From an uncultured bacterium (lineage in GTDB: Bacteria > Bacillota > Clostridia > Lachnospirales > Lachnospiraceae), in the NCBI GenBank assembly GCA_905214675.1, contig CAJMMS010000012.1:1-40662 (forward strand): a stretch of 40,662 nucleotides of DNA, given 5' to 3'. Position numbers and translations under genes: made by a program. How positions within the stretch are numbered: position 1 is the stretch's first letter; every line of letters begins with the position of its first letter. This document shows, piece by piece, positions 24,953 through 33,851 of the stretch. Below the pieces are notes generated by a model. It was given only the letters and a program-made list of their open reading frames with translations, ran no database searches and was not told the DNA's origin.

Positions 24953-25765
24953 ATGGGATATTTTAATCAGTACGTAAGGGCAGAAAGTCTGGAAGAGGCC
25001 TATGGGCTTTACCAGAAAAAAAATAATTTTGTTCTCGGCGGTATGCTCTGGCTGAAGATGCGGAAGCGGCCGTTTGGAACGGCGATCGATCTGTCCGGTC
25101 TTGGACTGGATCAGATAGAAGAAGATGAAAAAGAATTTCGCATCGGAGCGTATGTTTCGCTTCGGGAACTTGAGACAAACGAGGCATTAAATGCTTACAC
25201 GAAAGGTGCGTTTGCCGAGTCGGTGAAACATATCGTCGGGGTACAGTTCCGGAATGTGGCTACAGTGGGCGGCAGTCTCTGGGGACGTTACGGATTTTCG
25301 GATGTGATGACGATCTTCCGTGCCATGGGTGCAAAGGTGCAGTTACATCATGCAGGCATCCTGGATCTGGATGAGTTTGTAAAAATGCCAAGAAAGACAA
25401 GGGATATTCTTGTTTCGGTGATCGTGCCGAAAAAGGTAAAGGCAGTGGTGTATTTAAGTCAGAGAAACCAGTCCACAGATTTTCCGGTGCTGACCTGTGC
25501 GGTGGCAAAACGGGAAGAAGGCTATGTCGCAGCAGTCGGGGCAACGCCGCATCTTGCGGAGACCGTCTGGGATAAGGATGGTATCTTAACCGAGGTAAAC
25601 GAAGAAAATATCGAAAAATTTGCCATGCAGGCTGCAGAGCAGATCCGTTTCGGCAGTAATATGAGAGCCGGAGCTACATATCGGAAGATCGTCTGTCAGG
25701 TGCTTGTAAAACGTGCACTGCATGCGATCGAGACAGAAAATGTCGGAGAGGAGGAAAAGTGCTGA
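24953..25765 (+). CDS. Molybdenum hydroxylase FAD-binding subunit
   Basis: 270 residues, the medium subunit of the xanthine dehydrogenase/CO dehydrogenase type. NNFVLGGMLWL near residue 25 corresponds to the first FAD loop, and VGVQFRNVATVGGSLWGRYGFSD (given in parts: QFRNVATVGGSL and GRYGFSD) to the second, where the family usually reads RNxATxGGN. It passes electrons from the 2Fe-2S subunit to its acceptor. AAAGGA precedes the ATG. The stop TGA overlaps the ATG of the Fe-S subunit by one base. The short length (270) fits FAD subunits of selenium-dependent hydroxylases. Confidence 0.88.
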   Translation: MGYFNQYVRAESLEEAYGLYQKKNNFVLGGMLWLKMRKRPFGTAIDLSGLGLDQIEEDEKEFRIGAYVSLRELETNEALNAYTKGAFAESVKHIVGVQFRNVATVGGSLWGRYGFSDVMTIFRAMGAKVQLHHAGILDLDEFVKMPRKTRDILVSVIVPKKVKAVVYLSQRNQSTDFPVLTCAVAKREEGYVAAVGATPHLAETVWDKDGILTEVNEENIEKFAMQAAEQIRFGSNMRAGATYRKIVCQVLVKRALHAIETENVGEEEKC

Positions 25766-26286
25766 TGGAAGTGACCATTACATTAAATGGAAAAAAGATC
25801 ACAGATTCGGTGGATGCCGATATGGTGCTCCTTGATTTTTGCAGAAAACATAAATGTTTTTCCGTCAAAAGAGGATGTGAGACCGGAAACTGCGGGCTTT
25901 GCACCGTTTTACTGGATGGAAAACCAGTGCTTTCCTGCAGCGTTCCGGTCGGACGTGCATCAGGAAGAAAAGTAGATACCTTAGAAGGCCTCCAGGAAGA
26001 AGCAAAGAAATTTACGGATTTTTTTGCAGTGCAGGGTGCCGATCAGTGCGGATTCTGCAATCCGGGTTATATCGTAAATATCGTGGCACTGCTGCGTGAA
26101 AATCCAGATCCGACTGACGAAGAGATCCTCGAATATTTATCGGGAAATCTCTGCCGCTGTACCGGATATCAGAGCCAGCTGCGTTCGCTCCGCAACTATC
26201 TGAACAGCAAAAAAGAAGCGGCACCACTTGATCTGGAAGCAGAAGTCTATGGTGCGGATATCGGAAGGGAGTGGAAGCATGAGTGA
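25765..26286 (+). CDS. Molybdenum hydroxylase 2x[2Fe-2S] subunit
   Basis: 173 residues. The first cluster is the plant-ferredoxin type with Cys38, Cys43, Cys46 and Cys58 (CETGNCGLC ... SC). The second has Cys95, Cys98, Cys130 and Cys132 (CGFC ... CRC). Both sets are complete. It relays electrons from the Mo site to FAD. A GTG at 25759 is an alternative start with AGGAGG only 4 bases away; the ATG is 10 bases away, so the choice is open. Its 3' end overlaps the large subunit by 8 bases. Confidence 0.93.
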   Translation: MEVTITLNGKKITDSVDADMVLLDFCRKHKCFSVKRGCETGNCGLCTVLLDGKPVLSCSVPVGRASGRKVDTLEGLQEEAKKFTDFFAVQGADQCGFCNPGYIVNIVALLRENPDPTDEEILEYLSGNLCRCTGYQSQLRSLRNYLNSKKEAAPLDLEAEVYGADIGREWKHE

Positions 26287-28621
26287 ATTTAAGCGAGATC
26301 GAAAAGATTATCATATGGTCGGAAAATGTGTTCCGAAAAAAGATTCAAACCAGCTTCTGCTCGGAAAACCGGTTTTCATGGATGATATTGTGCCGCAGGA
26401 CTGCCTGGTGGTAAAACTGCTCCGCAGTCCACATGCCCATGCTCTGGTAGAAGAGGTCAAAACAGTGGCAGCTGCCAAAGTTCCGGGTATCGAAGCCATC
26501 TATACCTGGAAAGATGTGCCGAAAGAACGCTTCTGTATTGCCGGACAGACTTATCCGGAGCCATCGCCGTATGACCGTCTGATCCTCGATCAGAGAGTAC
26601 GCTGTGTCGGTGATCCGGTGGCGATCGTGGTCGGTGAGACGGAAAAAGCAGTCGATAAAGCACTGCGTTTGATCAAGGTAAAATATCAGATTCTGGAGCC
26701 GGTGCTGGATTTTCACAAAGCCCTCGATAACGAGGTTCTGGTACATCCGGAGGAGAACTGGAAATCCTATGGAAATACCGGTGATGTGAAACGTAACCTT
26801 CTGCATCACGAAGAAGATGCCCATGGCGACGTAGAGCAGGTGTTGAGTGAATGTGATGAAGTGATCGAACACAACTGGCGGATCAAGGCAGCACAGCAGG
26901 GGTATATGGAAACCATCCGTGCTTACTGCGAGATCGACCGTTACGGACGTCTCCACTGCATCAGTTCCACACAGATCGTCTTTCATGTAAGACGTATCAT
27001 TGCCAACGCACTTGGAATCCCAAAATCGATGGTGCGTGCGGAAAAACCGCGTATCGGTGGCGGATTCGGGGCAAAACAGACAGCAGTATGCGAAGTTTAT
27101 CCGGCATTTGTGACCTGGATGACAAAGAAACCATGTAAACTGATCTACAGCCGAAAAGAATGTCAGACGATCGCTTCTCCGAGACATGAGATGGAAGTGA
27201 CGGTCCGCTTAGGTGCGATGAAGGACGGGCATATCCGGGCCATCGACCTTTACACCTTATCCAATACCGGTGCATACGGAGAACACGGAACTACGACTGT
27301 AGGACTTTCCGGACATAAAGCACTTCCGCTTTATACCGGAGGCTGTGAGGCAACCAGATTTTCCTGCGACGTAGTCTATACGAATGTTCAGGCAGCCGGA
27401 GCCTACCGCGGCTACGGTGCGACACAGGGTATTTTCGCACTGGAATCCGCAGTCAATGAGCTGGCGGAGAAACTGCACATGGATCCGGTGGAGATCCGTA
27501 TGAAAAATATCGTCCGTGAAGGTATGTTCATGCCGGCTTACTTCGGTGAGACGGCAAATGCCTGTGCACTGGATCGCTGTATCGAACACTGTGCCGACAA
27601 CTTCCACTGGAAAGAAAAATATCCGGTGCGTGACATGGGAAATGGAAAAGTGCGTGCAGCAGGCATGGCACTGGCAATGCAGGGATCCTGTATTTCCAAT
27701 GTCGATGTCGGTTCCTGTACCTTAAAACTCGGTGACGGTGGAACTTATAACATGATGATCGGAGCGGCTGATATGGGAACGGGATGCGATACGATCCTTG
27801 CGCAGATGGCAGCAGAAGTGCTGGACTGTGATGCAGACCAGATTTCCGTTTTCGGGGCAGATACGGATGCATCCCCATATGACTCCGGGTCTTATGCATC
27901 CTCCACCACTTATGTGACAGGAATGGCAACGCAGAATGCAGCACTGCAGTTGCGGGAAAACATCAAAAAGATCGGAGCAGGCATGCTTAAGTGTGAGCTG
28001 GAAGAAGTCGATTTTGACGGTGAGAAAGTCTATCTGATCGACGGCAGGAAATCAGTAAGCCTTGCAGATATCGCTACAAAATCCCAGGTCAATAACCTGA
28101 TCCCGGTGGATGTGACAGCCACCTATTCTTCCCCGGTATCCCCGCCACCTTATATGGTCGGAATGGTAGAGATCGAGCTGGACAAAGAGACAGGAAGCAT
28201 CGAGATCCTGGATTATCAGGCTGTGATCGACTGTGGCATCCCGGTTAATCCAAACCTCGCCAGAGTACAGGCAGAGGGCGGTATCGGACAGGGAATCGGC
28301 ATGGCACTTTATGAAAATGTGACCTACAACGCACAGGGAAAAATCGCAGAGAACAGCTTTATGCAGTACAAGATCCCGACGCGTCTGGATATGGGCAGGA
28401 TCAACGTAGAATTTGAAACCAGCTACGAGCCAAGCGGCCCGTTTGGTGTCAAATCCATCGGTGAGATCGTGATCAACACCCCAGCACCGGCACTCGCCCA
28501 TGCGATTTACCGTGCGACCGGCGTATGGCACCGAACCGTACCGTTCACTCCGGAAAAGATTCTGATGAGCATGCTCGATCCACAGTGGAAAGAAATCGAC
28601 CGTCGTGTCAAAGAATCATGA
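26279..28621 (+). CDS. Selenium-dependent molybdenum hydroxylase, Mo-binding subunit (xanthine dehydrogenase-type)
   Basis: 780 residues from the ATG at 26279. An N-terminal aldehyde oxidase/xanthine dehydrogenase a/b-hammerhead domain (about 15-125) precedes the molybdopterin-binding domains. Cofactor motifs include GGGFGAKQ near residue 260, AYRGYGATQG near 378, and the catalytic base Glu729 in VKSIGEIV, where the family usually reads GxGE. The enzyme hydroxylates a purine or related N-heterocycle, taking oxygen from water. Assignment to the selenium-dependent class rests on the neighbours yqeB, yqeC, selD and yedF, and on the three-subunit form; selenium is a cofactor ligand and cannot be seen in the protein. 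Xanthine is the likeliest substrate because of the linked permease, but hypoxanthine or nicotinate-type substrates remain possible. Confidence 0.88.
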   Translation: MSEFKRDRKDYHMVGKCVPKKDSNQLLLGKPVFMDDIVPQDCLVVKLLRSPHAHALVEEVKTVAAAKVPGIEAIYTWKDVPKERFCIAGQTYPEPSPYDRLILDQRVRCVGDPVAIVVGETEKAVDKALRLIKVKYQILEPVLDFHKALDNEVLVHPEENWKSYGNTGDVKRNLLHHEEDAHGDVEQVLSECDEVIEHNWRIKAAQQGYMETIRAYCEIDRYGRLHCISSTQIVFHVRRIIANALGIPKSMVRAEKPRIGGGFGAKQTAVCEVYPAFVTWMTKKPCKLIYSRKECQTIASPRHEMEVTVRLGAMKDGHIRAIDLYTLSNTGAYGEHGTTTVGLSGHKALPLYTGGCEATRFSCDVVYTNVQAAGAYRGYGATQGIFALESAVNELAEKLHMDPVEIRMKNIVREGMFMPAYFGETANACALDRCIEHCADNFHWKEKYPVRDMGNGKVRAAGMALAMQGSCISNVDVGSCTLKLGDGGTYNMMIGAADMGTGCDTILAQMAAEVLDCDADQISVFGADTDASPYDSGSYASSTTYVTGMATQNAALQLRENIKKIGAGMLKCELEEVDFDGEKVYLIDGRKSVSLADIATKSQVNNLIPVDVTATYSSPVSPPPYMVGMVEIELDKETGSIEILDYQAVIDCGIPVNPNLARVQAEGGIGQGIGMALYENVTYNAQGKIAENSFMQYKIPTRLDMGRINVEFETSYEPSGPFGVKSIGEIVINTPAPALAHAIYRATGVWHRTVPFTPEKILMSMLDPQWKEIDRRVKES

Positions 28622-29337
28622 TACATATCATTTATATGGCGGCTGGAAACAGCCGCCGTTTTGGAAATGCAAACAAACTGCTCCAGGACTGGAACGGAAA
28701 GTCGCTCTATCTCCATACGTTTGAGAAACTGCTCCGGATCAGAGCAAAAAATCCGCAGAATATTTCCCTGACGGTAGTTACGCAGTATCCGGAAATTTAT
28801 CAGGAAGTGAAGGAGTATTCCGGTGTACATGCCGTATTTTGCGAAGAGAGCAGACTTGGCGTGTCCTATACCATAAAGGCAGGGATCCGTGCAGTACAGG
28901 AAGCGTATACTCCTGAGAGAAAAGAATGTTGTTTTGCAGAAGAAGAGATTTCTTCCGAAACAGAAACAGAGAAAAAGAAATCGTGGGATTATCTGATGTT
29001 TACAGTTGCCGATCAGCCGAACTTGAGTGAAAAAAGCATCGAAGCGCTGATTCGGGCAGCAGTTATGCAGGACAGGTCTGCAAAGCAGTCATCGTTTTCG
29101 CTGCGCTGCGGTGAGCAGGTTGGAAATCCCTGTATGTTCCGTGCAGATCTGATCCCGGAGCTGATGCAGCTGGAAGGAGATAAGGGCGGAAGAGCCATTC
29201 TGAAAAAACACGCATGCTGTTATGTGAAGATTGAAAACCAAGAAGAATTTTCTGATATTGATACAAAAGAGCAGATGAAGAAAATGTCAGGCAGAGAAAA
29301 AACATCTGCCAAAGGAAAGAAAGGAGAAAACGCATGA
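28618..29337 (+). CDS. MocA-like molybdenum cofactor nucleotidyltransferase
   Basis: 239 residues starting at the ATG that overlaps the hydroxylase stop by four bases (ATGA). It is a GT-A type nucleotidyltransferase of the MobA/MocA group. The opening MAAGNSRRFGNANKLL is the nucleotide-binding signature, TVADQPNLS carries the metal aspartate, and GNPCMFR is near the end. MocA adds CMP to molybdopterin to make the cytosine dinucleotide form used by hydroxylases of this class. A lysine/glutamate insertion (about 95-120) and a basic tail are unusual. Substrate (CTP rather than GTP) is inferred from the linked hydroxylase. Confidence 0.86.
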   Translation: MIHIIYMAAGNSRRFGNANKLLQDWNGKSLYLHTFEKLLRIRAKNPQNISLTVVTQYPEIYQEVKEYSGVHAVFCEESRLGVSYTIKAGIRAVQEAYTPERKECCFAEEEISSETETEKKKSWDYLMFTVADQPNLSEKSIEALIRAAVMQDRSAKQSSFSLRCGEQVGNPCMFRADLIPELMQLEGDKGGRAILKKHACCYVKIENQEEFSDIDTKEQMKKMSGREKTSAKGKKGENA

Positions 29338-31457
29338 AAAAAACAGCAGAAAAAGGAAAAAAGATCGTGCTTGGTGTGCTGCTTGTTCTGGCGTGTATTC
29401 TGATGCCGCAGAAAATGACGAATGCGGCGGGAAATACGGTGCCGACGGCAGTCGATAACCTTACGGTATCTTTAAGAAACAAGGTAAATATGGCCGTAAC
29501 AGACAACGGATATATGCGGGTAGCCTATGACGGCAGTAAAGTCCGGGTGGAATATTATGATACGCAGTTTAACCTTCAGCGAAAAGGTTCACTGGATCTG
29601 GAATTGCCGATCTGGGGCGGCTTTTATGCAGGGCAGGATGCTTATTATCTTGCAGAAGCACAGAACAACACGGAGCAGAGCGACACCAAAGAAGTGATCC
29701 GGGTCATCAAATATGACAAAAACTGGAGACGTCTCGGAGCAGCATCCATCACCGGCGATCCGGAGCTGTTCGGCGGCGAAGTGCGTTATCCGTTTGACTA
29801 TGGATGTGTGGAGATGGCAGAATCCGGAAACAATCTTTATCTTGTAACCGGACATGAAGGCTACGTAGATGCCGGCGTAGGCCAGGGACATCAGGGCTAT
29901 CTGATGGTTCAGATTGATAAGACAACATTGAAAGGATCCATTGTGGACTGCAACCTTGGACATTCTTTTGCACAGTACATCAAGTCTGACGGTGCACAGC
30001 TTTATGTTCTGGAACAGAGTGAGGGCGGACGATGTACGGAACTTTCAAAATACGATACCGCTTCCATGAAAAAACAGAGTCTGTCTGTTCTGGAATATGG
30101 AGGCTTTCGTACCGATGCATGGGCAATTGCCTGTTATGCGAGTGTGGATGATTTAGCAGTATCCTCCTCAAATGTTTTCAGTGTCGGAACATCCATCGAT
30201 CAGAGCCAGTATGACAATGTGACAAGTGATATGCCGCACAACTTGTATCTGACGATCACACCGAAAAACAATTTTACCGAAGATGCAGCAACGGTCAGAT
30301 GGCTCACAGATTTTACCGGAGACGGTGCAAGTTTCCTCGGCGTAAAACTTACGAAGATCAACGACAATCGTTTTATGCTCTCTTGGGAAGAAACCGGAAA
30401 GACACAGAAAATCACAGACAACGATCCGCTTTCTGTTTCTATACTGCACTATGTATTTCTGGATGGAAACGGCGAGACTGTCAGCCGGGAGTTTACGGCA
30501 CCGGCCCCGATTTCCGACTGTCATCCGATCGTAAATGGTTCAAAAATTGTCTACAGTGCTTCCAGTTCGAACACCGTTGCCTTTTATTCCATTGATGCAA
30601 ACAGCGGAGCTTTTCAGAAAAAGGTGTACCGCATAGCCGGTGAGAATGCTGTGTGGAGCCTTGCAAATGGAGTGCTGACGATCTCCGGAATCGGTGCAAT
30701 CGATATCGATAAGGAAGCACATTACCGCTATCCGGTGTCCTCGACAGCACGTTCCTACAGCTACAGTTCTGCAGATAATTCCTGGAAAGATATCCGCGAG
30801 TGCGTCACAAAGATCGTGATCGAAAAAGGAATCACCAGTATCCCGGAGGAAGCGTTCTATTATTTCAGCAACCTGAAAGAAGCAGAGATTAAAGAAGGGC
30901 TGAAGTCGATCGGGAAAAAGGCCTTTTATGCATGCGAAAATCTGAGGAAGATCACGATACCGGCGAGTGTGACCGAAATCGGAGAAGAATGTCTGGCAAC
31001 CGGTTATTACTGGGGTGGCAGCAAAGAGCAGGTTGTAGACGCGAAAATTTATGCGCCGAAAGGTTCTTATGCGATCAAATATGCAAAGCAAAATAACATT
31101 GCCTATACAGAGACAAAAGCTGCAGCTTCCGGAAACAACAGCGGAAATACTTCAGCGAATATCACCAGGAAAAAAGTGACGGTCACGGCTCTGACCTCAT
31201 CGAAAGCCGGAACCATCAAATTAAAATGGAAGAAACTCTCCGGTGCAGACGGTTATGAGATCCAGTATGCACACAATGCGAAATTTACCAAAAACAAAAA
31301 GAAAGTTACCGTAAAAAAAGCGGCAGCGACATCAAAGACCATCAAAAAGCTGAAAAAGAAGAGCAGATATTACGTGCGCATCCGTGCTTACAAAAAAGCA
31401 AACGGAAAGACCGCTTACAGCAAGTGGAGTGCAAAGAAGAGCGTGAAATGTAAGTAA
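29334..31457 (+). CDS. Secreted LRR_5 / FN3 protein coupled to the selenium-molybdenum operon
   Basis: 707 residues. A signal peptide ends near MTNAAG (about residue 33). Residues about 40-430 form a repeated beta-rich region, perhaps a propeller, that I do not recognise. About three LRR_5 repeats lie at about 490-560 (IPEEAFYYFSNLKEAEI; IGKKAFYACENLRKITI). A Ser/Asn/Gly linker leads to a lysine-rich FN3-like domain at about 615-707 (GYEIQYA; YYVRIRAY; YSKWS), closely like the tail of the protein at 8400-10004. Its ATG overlaps the nucleotidyltransferase stop by four bases, and GAAAGGAG precedes it, so it is in the same transcript. A surface protein in this position is unexpected. Function unknown. 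Confidence 0.78.
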   Translation: MKKTAEKGKKIVLGVLLVLACILMPQKMTNAAGNTVPTAVDNLTVSLRNKVNMAVTDNGYMRVAYDGSKVRVEYYDTQFNLQRKGSLDLELPIWGGFYAGQDAYYLAEAQNNTEQSDTKEVIRVIKYDKNWRRLGAASITGDPELFGGEVRYPFDYGCVEMAESGNNLYLVTGHEGYVDAGVGQGHQGYLMVQIDKTTLKGSIVDCNLGHSFAQYIKSDGAQLYVLEQSEGGRCTELSKYDTASMKKQSLSVLEYGGFRTDAWAIACYASVDDLAVSSSNVFSVGTSIDQSQYDNVTSDMPHNLYLTITPKNNFTEDAATVRWLTDFTGDGASFLGVKLTKINDNRFMLSWEETGKTQKITDNDPLSVSILHYVFLDGNGETVSREFTAPAPISDCHPIVNGSKIVYSASSSNTVAFYSIDANSGAFQKKVYRIAGENAVWSLANGVLTISGIGAIDIDKEAHYRYPVSSTARSYSYSSADNSWKDIRECVTKIVIEKGITSIPEEAFYYFSNLKEAEIKEGLKSIGKKAFYACENLRKITIPASVTEIGEECLATGYYWGGSKEQVVDAKIYAPKGSYAIKYAKQNNIAYTETKAAASGNNSGNTSANITRKKVTVTALTSSKAGTIKLKWKKLSGADGYEIQYAHNAKFTKNKKKVTVKKAAATSKTIKKLKKKSRYYVRIRAYKKANGKTAYSKWSAKKSVKCK

Positions 31458-31508
31458 AAGCAAAAAAGAAAACGTGCAGTGCAGGCTGCCGTAACGAAGA
31501 TACAAAAC

Positions 31509-31557
31509 AAAAAGCAGAGACACCGTGACGGAAAACACGTCCTGTGCTCTGCTTTTT
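31509..31557. terminator. Bidirectional terminator between convergent genes
   Basis: AAAAGCAGAG...CTCTGCTTTT forms a long interrupted stem. It is A-rich on the left and ends in a T run on the right, so it can stop transcription from both sides: the selenium-molybdenum operon (+) and ddh (-). Confidence 0.82.
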
Positions 31558-31599
31558 ACGTTGTGTAAATTCAGTTTCAGGCTTTTGAACCAGGTCTCA

Positions 31600-32586
31600 T
31601 TACAGCATGGAAGCTCTCAGTTCTTCCGGTGTTTTCTGAGACAGCATAGCCGGTGCGATATCGAATACGCTTCTTGCTCCGGATTCTCCATTCTTGGACA
31701 GACGATATGCAGCACGTGCATAAGCAACCAGAACACTTCCGGTAAATTCCGGATTCGAATCCAGCTTCAGAGAATATTCAATCACATGCTTGTTGCCCTC
31801 ACATCCGGTTTCACCGGTGCGGATCACAAAACCGCCGTGCGGCATCTTGCTGTGATGAGCCTTTAATTCTTCTTCTGAAATGAAGTTTACGGTTGTATCG
31901 TATTCATCGAAATAGTTCGGCATTGTCTTGATCGCTTTTTCGATGGCAGCTTTATCTGCACCTTCTTCCGCAACGACATAACATTCTCTTAAATGTTTCT
32001 CTCTGGTAGTCAGTGTCGGTTCGCTTCCGCTTCTTACCTGTTCCATGGCAGATTCGATCGGAACGGTGTACTGGATCGCATTTTTAACGCCTTCGATACG
32101 GCGGATCGCGTCAGAATGTCCCTGGCTTACGCCCTTGCCCCAGAATGTATAAGTGCTTCCCTGAACCAGGATGGATTCTGCATACAGACGGTTCAAAGAG
32201 AACATACCCGGATCCCAGCCGACAGAGATAATGCCGATGTTTCCGCCTTCCTTTGCAGCCTTATCTACGCTTGCAAAATATTCCGGGATTCTTGCGTGTG
32301 TATCGAAACTGTCGATCGTGTTGAAAGAAGCAGCAACTTTTGGTCCGATGACCGGCAGATCGGTAGCAGAACCGCCGCAGAGGATCATAACATCGATCTC
32401 ATTTTTCATAGCTTCCATATCATCGAAATGCTTTACAACAGCACCTTCAGTCTGAATAGAAACACCGGCAGGATCTCTTCTTGTGAAAACTGCTTTCAGT
32501 TCCATATCATCATTGCGTTTGATGGACTGCTCAACGCCGCGTCCAATGTTGCCATAGCCAACAATACCAATTCGGATTTTTTCCAT
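31600..32586 (-). CDS. ddh: meso-Diaminopimelate D-dehydrogenase
   Basis: 328 residues. It interconverts L-tetrahydrodipicolinate and meso-diaminopimelate with NADPH and ammonia, a one-step route to lysine and peptidoglycan precursors. The N-terminal NADP-binding loop is GIVGYGNIGRGV. GGSATDLP, SVGWDPGMFS, FWGKGVSQGHSDAIR and PHGGFVIRTGET are characteristic of the family. Full length. AGGAG lies 9 bases before the ATG on the minus strand. It has its own promoter and faces the operon across a shared terminator. Confidence 0.96.
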   Translation of the reverse strand: MEKIRIGIVGYGNIGRGVEQSIKRNDDMELKAVFTRRDPAGVSIQTEGAVVKHFDDMEAMKNEIDVMILCGGSATDLPVIGPKVAASFNTIDSFDTHARIPEYFASVDKAAKEGGNIGIISVGWDPGMFSLNRLYAESILVQGSTYTFWGKGVSQGHSDAIRRIEGVKNAIQYTVPIESAMEQVRSGSEPTLTTREKHLRECYVVAEEGADKAAIEKAIKTMPNYFDEYDTTVNFISEEELKAHHSKMPHGGFVIRTGETGCEGNKHVIEYSLKLDSNPEFTGSVLVAYARAAYRLSKNGESGARSVFDIAPAMLSQKTPEELRASML

Positions 32587-32664
32587 TTTCTTACATCTCC
32601 TGTTAAAAATTTTCTGTTATCCATCATAGGATTCCAGCTTTGGGAACCCTGTGAACTGTTCTAA

Positions 32665-32692
32665 ATTATAGCATAGATTTTTGCTCAGGCAA
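32665..32692 (-). promoter_or_regulatory. Promoter of ddh
   Basis: On the minus strand TTGCCT (32687-32692), a 16-base spacer and TATAAT (32665-32670). It is about 80 bases before the ddh start codon. Confidence 0.6.
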
Positions 32693-32738
32693 TCATTTTC
32701 TTTTGAGAAAATATGATGTATACTGAAAAGTAGGATAA

Positions 32739-33851
32739 ATTTGCAACGATTTTTGGAGAAAAGACAGAAGAAGTGGAGGAGAAGCCCTGGCATATCTTTT
32801 AAACGAAAAGCTGTCAGCATTGGGGTATAAAGTATTTTATGATATAGAATCACTCTCATCTGGAAAATTTAATGCAAAACTTCTGGAAGTGATCGATGAG
32901 TGTAATGATGTTCTGGTGATTTTACCGCCAAATTCTCTGGAGCGGTGCGTCAATGAAGATGACTGGCTGCGTCTGGAAGTAGCTTATGCGATCAGACAGG
33001 GAAAAAATATTATTCCGATCATGATGAAAGGATTCGAGTGGGGCAAAAATATACCGGAAGATATAAAAGAATTAAAAAATTATAATGGCGTGATCGTGAC
33101 CTTTGACTTCTTTGAGGGCGTTTTAGCGAGAATTATAAAATATCTGACAAATTCATCAAAAGAAAAAATGATCACGGAGAAAAAGAGCCACATTTTATTC
33201 TGGGCGGATTTTGATGATGCGATCATTGAAAAAATCGTGAACAAACTGAAACTGGATGATTATTTTATTGAGATCATGAGTGAACCGGTGGAAATTCTTT
33301 CGAAAAATTTGCAGGAAATTTATGCGATCATTTTGATCGTCACCGATTGTACCAAGTTTTCTTCCAATATTTATGCGGCGAAGCGAATCAATGAAACGCT
33401 GGTGAGGTATGTGCGAAAAGGAGGAAAACTGATCGGTGCACACGATGTCATCTACAGAAGGACCAAGAATGAGTTGCTGCAAAACATGTTTGGATGTAAG
33501 ATCGTTAATTTTGAGCAGACAGAAACGGTACATTACCATAAGACGGAGGAATGCCTGGAAGAAGACAGATTCAGCAATCTGCCGGAAGATTTTGTGCTTC
33601 ATGACGCAGAAATATGCTGGGGAAAAGTTGCAGAAGATGTTGATGTGTATTTTGAAACAGAGTCGGGGATCCCACTTGTATTTTCCAGAGAATACGGAAA
33701 TGGTCTGTGTATCTTTTTGAATTCCGGTGATTTTAAAGAAAGACCGCCGCGGTCTATTTTGATAACGAATCGGAAGCACCGGAGAATTCCATCCCGGCAT
33801 TTCAAAGAGCGGTACAGCAGGGCTATGGCATTGAACTGGATGTACAGCTGA
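32739..33851 (+). pseudogene. TIR-ThuA-like fusion protein, 5' and 3' truncated
   Basis: The frame is open from 32739. TIR-type sequence begins at RRSGGEALAYLL (32766 on) and continues LGYKVFYDIESLSSGKFN, with the conserved glutamate in WLRLEVAYA, but the first beta strand and an ATG are missing. Possible starts are only CTG 32787 (GGAGGAG 5 bases before it) and TTG 32820. From about residue 120 a second domain resembles ThuA/glutamine-amidotransferase-like folds (GGKLIGAHDVIYRR; GCKIVNFEQTETVHYH; VFSREYGNG). TIR domains often cleave NAD in defence; ThuA-like domains are of uncertain function. After NSGDFKERPPRSI, near 33750, the frame runs into glycerophosphodiesterase sequence read in the wrong phase. 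It therefore looks like the product of a deletion. A live short protein cannot be excluded. Confidence 0.62.

Noticed and set aside
26228..26278. Longer start of the Mo-binding subunit
   Set aside because: It lies in the Fe-S subunit coding region; ATG 26279 with GGAAGGGAG upstream is better.
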